Part shown: piece by piece, positions 7,136 through 11,439 of the stretch
How positions within the stretch are numbered: the first letter of the stretch is position 1
Layout: every line of letters starts with the position of its first letter
From: CAXMNX01 sp964194845
GTDB lineage: Bacteria; Pseudomonadota; Alphaproteobacteria; Rhodobacterales; Rhodobacteraceae
NCBI GenBank assembly: GCA_964194845.1
Contig: CAXMNX010000076.1
Coordinates: 1-11,439 of the forward strand
DNA: 11,439 nt
Direction: 5' to 3'
Position numbers and translations under genes: made by a program
Notes under the pieces: model-generated
The model's input: only the letters and a program-made list of their open reading frames with translations
What the model was told of the DNA's origin: nothing
The model's database searches: none

Positions 7136-7633
7136 ATGGCGTATAACGCAAAAATCAGCCGCGTCGGGGCGATGACGCTGTTTGATCTGAAGGGCAAACA
7201 AACGGCTTTGGCTGGTTGGGCGGGCGAAGCCCTGCCGCCGTTCCCGAACACGCCGAACACGTCCGCCAGTAAGGACGAAATGGAATTGCTGTTTATTGGC
7301 CCAGATCACTGGCTGTTGCACGCGCCGCTTGGGCGTGAAGCCGAACTGGAAACTGTGTTGACTCCCACTGAAGCCCCGCCCGAGATCAGCATCGTGCGGA
7401 TTTCCGACACACAAACTTTCTTTTCGATCACTGGCCCGGATGCCGAGCAGATCATTTCAATCGCCAGCCCTCTGGATGCGCATCTTTCGGTCTTTCCCGA
7501 AAACGGCGCGACTTTCACCGAGGCGTTTGGTCTAAAAGCGCTGATTCTGCGAAAACGCGACGGTTTTAGTTTGTCAGTTGAACAAAGCTTTGGCGATATG
7601 GTCGAAGACTACCTCGAGCGCGCCATGAGTTGA
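7136..7633 (+). CDS. soxG: sarcosine oxidase gamma subunit (SoxG)
   Basis: A 165-residue gamma subunit of heterotetrameric sarcosine oxidase, a structural partner distantly related to the folate-binding aminomethyltransferase fold. Family-like segments are LFIGPDHWLL, SDTQTFFSITGPDA and the C-terminal SFGDMVEDYLERA. It is a little shorter than many SoxG proteins (often 180-210 aa) but complete. The ATG lies 1 base after the soxA stop, so translation is probably coupled. Gene order B-D-A-G plus the small spacings identify it even though this subunit is poorly conserved. No nearby glyA or purU, common companions of sox operons, is seen in the window. Confidence 0.92.
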   Translation: MAYNAKISRVGAMTLFDLKGKQTALAGWAGEALPPFPNTPNTSASKDEMELLFIGPDHWLLHAPLGREAELETVLTPTEAPPEISIVRISDTQTFFSITGPDAEQIISIASPLDAHLSVFPENGATFTEAFGLKALILRKRDGFSLSVEQSFGDMVEDYLERAMS

Positions 7634-7643
7634 GGAGAGTTTG

Positions 7644-8042
7644 ATGCCCCGCACCCACATCCACCCCTATCAGACCCGCTATCACGCGAAAGCCACCTAT
7701 TCCAAAGCGATCCGGGCAAGCGGAGATATCGTCTTTATGCAAGGCCAGGTCGGCACTTTGCTGGACGGCACATTGATCGGTCCCGGGGATCCTGGCGCGC
7801 AGGCGGATCAGGCATGCCGCAACATTCAGCAATGGATGCAAGAGGCCGGTGGCAGCCTCAATGACGTGTGCAAACTGACTGTCTATGTCACTGACATCAG
7901 CTATCGCGGCCCGGTCTACGAGGCGATCAACCGATGGTTCGAAGGCGTGCGGCATTGCTCGACAGGTGTGGTGGTCCAAGGCCTCGCGGATCCGTCGCTT
8001 TTGGTCGAAATCGACGCAATGGCGGTGATTGACTGCAGCTAG
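7644..8042 (+). CDS. Rid (YjgF/YER057c/UK114) family protein lacking the catalytic arginine
   Basis: A 132-residue cytoplasmic protein of the Rid family, which forms trimers; members of the RidA type hydrolyse reactive enamine/imine intermediates. Family features are the MQGQVG segment (about 32-37), AGGSLNDVCKLTVYVTD in the middle and the C-terminal LLVEIDAMAVI. In E. coli RidA the essential Arg105 sits in ARSCVEV; here the aligned segment is CSTGVVV, so the arginine is absent. This is the hallmark of Rid subfamilies without the classical deaminase activity. ATG 7644 was chosen over the in-frame TTG at 7641 because GAGGAG (7632-7637) is well spaced to it. It lies 10 bases after soxG and is probably the last intact gene of the sox operon. 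A role with an imine or N-acyl intermediate of the pathway is inference. Confidence 0.9.
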   Translation: MPRTHIHPYQTRYHAKATYSKAIRASGDIVFMQGQVGTLLDGTLIGPGDPGAQADQACRNIQQWMQEAGGSLNDVCKLTVYVTDISYRGPVYEAINRWFEGVRHCSTGVVVQGLADPSLLVEIDAMAVIDCS

Positions 8043-8070
8043 CGACGAGAAAAGTCATGCATGTCGATAG

Positions 8071-8259
8071 CGGGCACGTATTGCAGGGTTACAGTTTCGG
8101 CATCCCGACATCGGGGCTATTATGTTGGAACGCACTTCGCTGCCGCCCTTTGCGGCTGATGTGACGGACCGGACCGGATTGCCTGTCTATGACTTCATCT
8201 CTTGTGTCGAGTGGATGCACCGCGCCGTCGTCCCCAAACGCTATCAGGACTATATCTAA
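8071..8259 (+). pseudogene. C-terminal remnant of an Asp/Glu/hydantoin racemase-family gene
   Basis: After an in-frame TAG (8068-8070), 62 codons read to TAA 8257. They include HPDIGAIMLERTSLPPFAAD, then TGLPVYDFISCVEWMHRAVV. This matches the usual C-terminus of aspartate/glutamate racemase-superfamily proteins (commonly HPDIGAIVLECT.LPP...TGLPVFD). The N-terminal two thirds, including the first catalytic cysteine, is absent. The second catalytic position, usually Cys in LECT, is Arg here (LERT). There is no start codon or ribosome binding site in frame, so this is a decayed gene. It directly follows the Rid gene, which suggests that the ancestral sox operon once carried a racemase-like gene downstream. 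Confidence 0.72.
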
Positions 8260-8306
8260 CTGAGTCGCCAGCGGTTGGCCCAAAGGGATGCAACAAAACT
8301 AGATAT
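8260..8306. other. short gap between converging operons
   Basis: Only 47 bases separate the end of the racemase remnant from the stop of the minus-strand DUF1116 gene. The gap holds GCCA/TGGC arms (8267-8270 and 8276-8279, 5-base loop), a very weak stem without a T-run. No convincing bidirectional terminator is visible, so transcription from either side might run into the other operon. Confidence 0.3.
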
Positions 8307-9467
8307 TTAGGTTTCGAGAGCGGCCAAAGCATCGGCAAATGGGCCTACTGGCATATCATAAAGACCGCCGCCCAACCGCCCCAGTTCGCCCGCCCGATCA
8401 ATTATCCCAAGTCTGATCATCGGGCCGGTTCCCGAGGCCACCGCACCGCGTGCGCTACTGCCAAGCCGTATATCCAGCGCGCGGAAATATGGATGCGCAC
8501 CAACCGAAAGAGCGTCTAGGCGCATCGTCGTTTCATTCTTACCGATGGCTGCGGGCGCCATTGCGCCCAACCCAAAGGCATCAATCACAGCGCTGTCACC
8601 GATGGCACCCAATGCACGGTCGCCCGGTGCATCTACGTCAAAGGCTCCCTGCGGCGCATCGGCAGGGGCGGTGAACCAGCGCCCGGGCAGGCCAGCGATC
8701 TGGATGCCAACGTCCCGTCCGTTGCCGCCGGCGGCGGCCACAAAACTAGAATCTGTAACGCCACTTGCCGCCGTCATCATGCATTTCGTCGCGGCCATCC
8801 AAAGGTTCAGGAACAGGCTGGGCGCGCTGCGCAGGAATGCCAGAACCTCGTCGTCGATGGGTCCTGCGCTGCGGTCAATCAGTTCGTCAACCAGCGCGGC
8901 ACCTGCGACCGGGGTGCGACCATGACAATCGTCACCACCGATTAGTCCAAGAACAGCAAGCGGCACAAGCGCAATGCCTTCGGCCAATCCATCCTGCAAG
9001 GCATCCCGCACAGCGGTATTCAGCCAGCGGATATGTTCCAATACTGAGCCTGACCGTAGACCCAGACGCAATGACGGACGCGGACCACCGTTGATGGGCG
9101 CATATGTTTGAACCTTGCCGCCCCAGGCGTCGTAAACAACGTGCAACGGCATCGAGGCGCTGACCACCGCAGCCAGCGGCGTCACAACGTTCAGATCCTG
9201 CGCTGGCTGCAAGTTGATTTCGCCAGCGGTGATCATCGCCTCGGCATGGTCGAAATCCCGCGCGATCCCTTCGAAAACGGCGGAAACACAAGCGGAGTTT
9301 AGAATTGGGCGTGTAGTCTGATCCGACGCCGAAAATGCGGGCCCGGCATGAAGTAGAACATTCTGCGGCAAGCCAAACGCCGCGTCGCCGGTGGTGAAGC
9401 AGTTCCAGACCGGCTGAGTGACCATGGCGCGATCAAATGCCAGCCTGTCAGCCGGATGCACGCTCAT
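8307..9467 (-). CDS. DUF1116 family protein (AllG/YlbE-like)
   Basis: A 386-residue protein of the DUF1116 family. The E. coli member AllG (YlbE) is one subunit of a multi-protein oxamate carbamoyltransferase in allantoin breakdown; other members are uncharacterised. Family segments are VLLHAGP (about 37-43), FEGIARD, ITAGEI, SASMPLHVV, GGDDCHGRTPVAGAALVDEL (where AllG-type proteins have MGDE.HNR), FLNLWMAATK, GRDVGIQIAGLPGRWFTAPA and IGDSAVIDAFGLGAMA. Several positions differ from AllG-type proteins, for example the histidine-rich turn before PLAAVVSASMP is DLNVV. AllF (FdrA) and AllH partners are not in the window, so the same reaction should not be assumed. ATG 9467 overlaps the stop of the preceding gene as ATGA, with a GGGGGCGGG purine-rich stretch upstream. 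Last gene of the Rieske operon. Confidence 0.88.
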   Translation of the reverse strand: MSVHPADRLAFDRAMVTQPVWNCFTTGDAAFGLPQNVLLHAGPAFSASDQTTRPILNSACVSAVFEGIARDFDHAEAMITAGEINLQPAQDLNVVTPLAAVVSASMPLHVVYDAWGGKVQTYAPINGGPRPSLRLGLRSGSVLEHIRWLNTAVRDALQDGLAEGIALVPLAVLGLIGGDDCHGRTPVAGAALVDELIDRSAGPIDDEVLAFLRSAPSLFLNLWMAATKCMMTAASGVTDSSFVAAAGGNGRDVGIQIAGLPGRWFTAPADAPQGAFDVDAPGDRALGAIGDSAVIDAFGLGAMAPAAIGKNETTMRLDALSVGAHPYFRALDIRLGSSARGAVASGTGPMIRLGIIDRAGELGRLGGGLYDMPVGPFADALAALET

Positions 9468-10090
9468 CCCGCCCCCGGTGGAATAACCCAGGTTTCCGAA
9501 AAGTATAAGAATGCGGTCGTTGTCTCAAAACCCGCCTGAACCCGCGTCCCGACAGCGCCCGGCAGGCGGCGGCCATTGACGATGATCTGAGCTTTGCGCG
9601 CAGGCACCAGAAGGGTGAACATAGTGTGTTCGCCCGTCCCAACCTGATCTGGGGTCAATTCAAGTGCCTTTGGCACTTCCAGGCCCTCCCAAACCAGTTG
9701 CACGCTCAACCCTTCACCGATGATGGTTTCACTATAACGATGTCCCATCGGATCGCCGTCGCAGCGAACGTTCTGTACAGATTTTAGCGGCAGAGTGGCG
9801 AATGCTGGCGCCGCGCGAAAAGTACCCAATTTGCCGATGAAATTGTCCTTAAGATAGGTCGCCAGCGCCATATTGTCCGCCATCAGCACATTGGGCGCAT
9901 TGGCTGGACCTTCAACCGCGCCCGGCGTTCCGTAAAGCAGCATTACCTGACCCTGCCCAACTGGCGACCAGGCCACCCGAAAGAAAAGCGCCATCGCGGA
10001 AAAATTGCCATCGCTGTCTTTAAGCAAGATGCCGGGATTCTCGCCGGTCCAGTCGACAACGCCGGCGGTGATTGGTTCAGACAACGGCAT
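9464..10090 (-). CDS. conserved hypothetical protein, paralogue A of a tandem 208-aa pair
   Basis: A 208-residue protein of no family I recognise. It has no signal peptide or membrane segment, and its many alternating hydrophobic stretches suggest a beta-rich soluble fold. It is clearly homologous to the next upstream gene: by hand alignment about 80 of 208 positions are identical, with almost no gaps and the same length. Shared blocks are VDW.GENPGI, SA.ALFFRV..SP.G.G, APN..M.DN, RYSET, AQI..NG..L and TAFL.FSETWV. The frame extends to an ATG at 10117, but ATG 10090 is preferred: it forms a TGATG junction with the stop of paralogue B, has GGAGAAG just upstream, and gives a protein of equal length. 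Operon position between a Rieske oxygenase and a DUF1116 protein suggests an accessory or enzymatic role in the same pathway; paralogues A and B may be subunits of one complex (inference). Confidence 0.88.
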   Translation of the reverse strand: MPLSEPITAGVVDWTGENPGILLKDSDGNFSAMALFFRVAWSPVGQGQVMLLYGTPGAVEGPANAPNVLMADNMALATYLKDNFIGKLGTFRAAPAFATLPLKSVQNVRCDGDPMGHRYSETIIGEGLSVQLVWEGLEVPKALELTPDQVGTGEHTMFTLLVPARKAQIIVNGRRLPGAVGTRVQAGFETTTAFLYFSETWVIPPGAG

Positions 10091-10716
10091 CACGCTTCTC
10101 CATTCGGCGTGACCCATGTTTCAGAAAACGCCAGAAAAGCGGTGCTCATTGTGCGGCCAAAGAATTTTCGGTTGGCGACTTCACCGAGCAATGGTGTTCC
10201 GTTGATCACAATCTGCGCATCGCGCGCTTCAAGGAACACCGAATACATCTCGTGCTCTCTGGTTGCCGAATTCTCCGCCGTCACTTCAACCGGAATGGGT
10301 GGCCCCATATCGCGCCAGACCATTTCCAGCGTCACGCCCGAGCCGCGCAAAGTCTCGGAATATCGCGATGTGATGTCGCCGGGGCTTTTCGCGACACTGT
10401 CGCAGTCAAGCCAGGTTATCGCCCCTAACCCCGCCTTGCCGACGAATGTAGGCATTTTGCGGACCCAACCCTTCACAATCCAGCGCATCAGCCGCTGGTT
10501 GTCGGTCATGATGAAATTTGGAGCCTCGGGCCAACCCACTTCGCGGTCAGGTGCCCCCAGAACAATCGCCGCGTGCCCACGACCATAAGGTGACAGCACG
10601 ACACGAAAAAATAACGCCAGGGCCGAGTATTCGCCCGCCGGGTGCTCCTTTAAATAGATGCCGGGGTTTTCGCCGGACCAATCGACCCGACCCGGATTTA
10701 TCGAAACCCGGGTCAT
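10090..10716 (-). CDS. conserved hypothetical protein, paralogue B of a tandem 208-aa pair
   Basis: A 208-residue soluble protein, homologous to the downstream neighbour (paralogue A) over its whole length but of unrecognised family. The most conserved segments are RVDWSGENPGI (about 10-20), SALALFFRV (31-39), APNFIMTDN (65-73), RYSET (118-122), AREH-type EHEM (154-157), DAQIVING (166-173) and STAFLAFSETWV (191-202). Invariant charged, histidine and tryptophan residues (DW, GEN, RYSE, EH, SETW) could form an active or binding site. The ATG at 10716 overlaps the stop of the Rieske oxygenase gene as ATGA, so it is translationally coupled to it, and its own stop overlaps the start of paralogue A. 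The degree of divergence suggests an old duplication kept for distinct functions rather than a recent copy. Confidence 0.88.
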   Translation of the reverse strand: MTRVSINPGRVDWSGENPGIYLKEHPAGEYSALALFFRVVLSPYGRGHAAIVLGAPDREVGWPEAPNFIMTDNQRLMRWIVKGWVRKMPTFVGKAGLGAITWLDCDSVAKSPGDITSRYSETLRGSGVTLEMVWRDMGPPIPVEVTAENSATREHEMYSVFLEARDAQIVINGTPLLGEVANRKFFGRTMSTAFLAFSETWVTPNGEA

Positions 10717-11439
10717 GACCAGCTTGCCTCATATTCTTTCAATGCAGCGACAATGAAATCCGCGCGTTCTGCACCCTGCAGATGGTCGCCCGAGCGATAA
10801 ATATCAGCGATTTCCATTGAAATCTCTTTCAATACTGCGCCGTCATCGCGCCCGCCTTGAACGGGAATACGTAGCATTGTGTCACCGCCGTAGGTTGGAA
10901 TTTCGCCACTGATGTTGGCGGTCGGGTGGTGTACAGGTTCGCCAGCCGCCAGCGCACGGATCGCATTTCGCAGCATCCGCCGTGCCTTTGCGACACCGCG
11001 GTCAGTAAACGCAAGGTTCTCACGAGCATGGACATTGCGCGGCCCCTGACTAACCCAGGCATCATAGTCGCCCGGATCACGTTGGCGCTGTTCATAGCTG
11101 CGGTCCGGATCCTGTCCGTAGAAATCGGTCTTGCCGTAACCCACCTGACTTTTGTCGGTCAGACCCTTGGGATCGTCGCCGTCGCGGAAATGCCGCCATG
11201 CGATCACCATTGTGTTGGTGTCATCAATCGGCGTGACCCAACGCGACAAACCGCAGCGACCGAAATAACGCGGGCCATCGGGCACCGGAAAATGCGCGCC
11301 ATTTTGAGTGAAGCTCGGGGCAATATGATCATGCACCCGGATCCAGACGATATCATCGACGCGACGCGCATTGGTGTAAAAATCGCCGAATGCGCTTTCG
11401 TGAAACTCGATCATCGGCATCTCGGCAAAGGCGTCGATG
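10713..11439 (-). CDS. Rieske non-haem iron ring-hydroxylating-type oxygenase, C-terminal part
   Basis: The last 241 residues of a Rieske oxygenase catalytic (alpha) subunit; the 5' end with the Rieske 2Fe-2S domain lies beyond the right edge. These enzymes use O2 and electrons from a reductase to hydroxylate or demethylate a substrate at a mononuclear iron. Visible family segments are FGRCGLSRWVTPIDDT, IAWRHF, the DFYGQ..DR.YE.RQR.PGDYDAWVSQ block and VHARENLAFTDRGVAKARRM. The first Asp of DYDAWVSQ sits where the iron-ligating Asp of naphthalene-dioxygenase-type enzymes occurs (DN.E...SQ). An internal ATG at 11420 is not a start: the frame is open to the edge and the catalytic domain is already under way. 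The substrate cannot be told; N-demethylases and aromatic oxygenases share this architecture. First visible gene of the operon, overlapping paralogue B by 4 bases. Confidence 0.9.
   Translation of the reverse strand, partial: IDAFAEMPMIEFHESAFGDFYTNARRVDDIVWIRVHDHIAPSFTQNGAHFPVPDGPRYFGRCGLSRWVTPIDDTNTMVIAWRHFRDGDDPKGLTDKSQVGYGKTDFYGQDPDRSYEQRQRDPGDYDAWVSQGPRNVHARENLAFTDRGVAKARRMLRNAIRALAAGEPVHHPTANISGEIPTYGGDTMLRIPVQGGRDDGAVLKEISMEIADIYRSGDHLQGAERADFIVAALKEYEASWS

Noticed and set aside
8089..8283. Minus-strand frame opposite the racemase remnant
   Set aside because: The plus strand gives a clear racemase-family match; the reverse frame has none.
10091..10117. Upstream ATG for paralogue A
   Set aside because: It would overlap paralogue B by 28 bases, while ATG 10090 has GGAGAAG upstream and gives the same length as its paralogue.

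Overview
The window looks like an accessory or catabolic segment of an alphaproteobacterial genome. This rests on the moderately GC-rich coding style, the soxBDAG-type sarcosine oxidase proteins and an IS6-family transposase of a type common in Rhizobiales, Sphingomonadales and Rhodobacterales; the genus cannot be fixed from sequence alone. No rRNA, tRNA, CRISPR array or replication origin was seen.

Layout. (1) Positions 1-800 are a scar of mobile DNA: a possible C-terminal tail of an unknown protein at the left edge, a long inverted repeat, a short HTH-like protein fragment, and an IS6-family transposase pseudogene that is both frameshifted and cut off at its 3' side. (2) Positions 800-2263 (minus) hold an intact NAD(P)-dependent aldehyde dehydrogenase. 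(3) Positions 2264-2696 are a gene-free divergent regulatory region. Its soxB-proximal part carries a perfect 8-bp hairpin and competing inverted repeats. (4) Positions 2697-8039 (plus) are a tightly packed operon soxB-soxD-soxA-soxG (heterotetrameric sarcosine oxidase, or an oxidase of a related N-methyl amino acid) followed by a Rid-family protein. After it lies the C-terminal remnant of an Asp/Glu-type racemase gene. (5) Positions 8307-11439 (minus) are a second, converging operon whose four genes overlap by 1-4 bases: the C-terminal part of a Rieske ring-hydroxylating-type oxygenase (its 5' end lies outside the window), two homologous 208-residue proteins of a family I do not recognise, and a DUF1116 (AllG/YlbE-like) protein.

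How the genes may work together. SoxBDAG demethylates a secondary N-methyl amine and passes the one-carbon unit to tetrahydrofolate. The Rid-like protein is co-transcribed, probably for a reactive or side product, but it lacks the usual catalytic arginine. The divergent aldehyde dehydrogenase could oxidise an aldehyde from the same substrate. The second operon suggests an oxygenase-initiated pathway ending in a step handled by a DUF1116 protein, a family whose characterised member is a subunit of the oxamate carbamoyltransferase of allantoin degradation. The Rieske / twin 208-aa / DUF1116 cassette is the most novel-looking part of the window.
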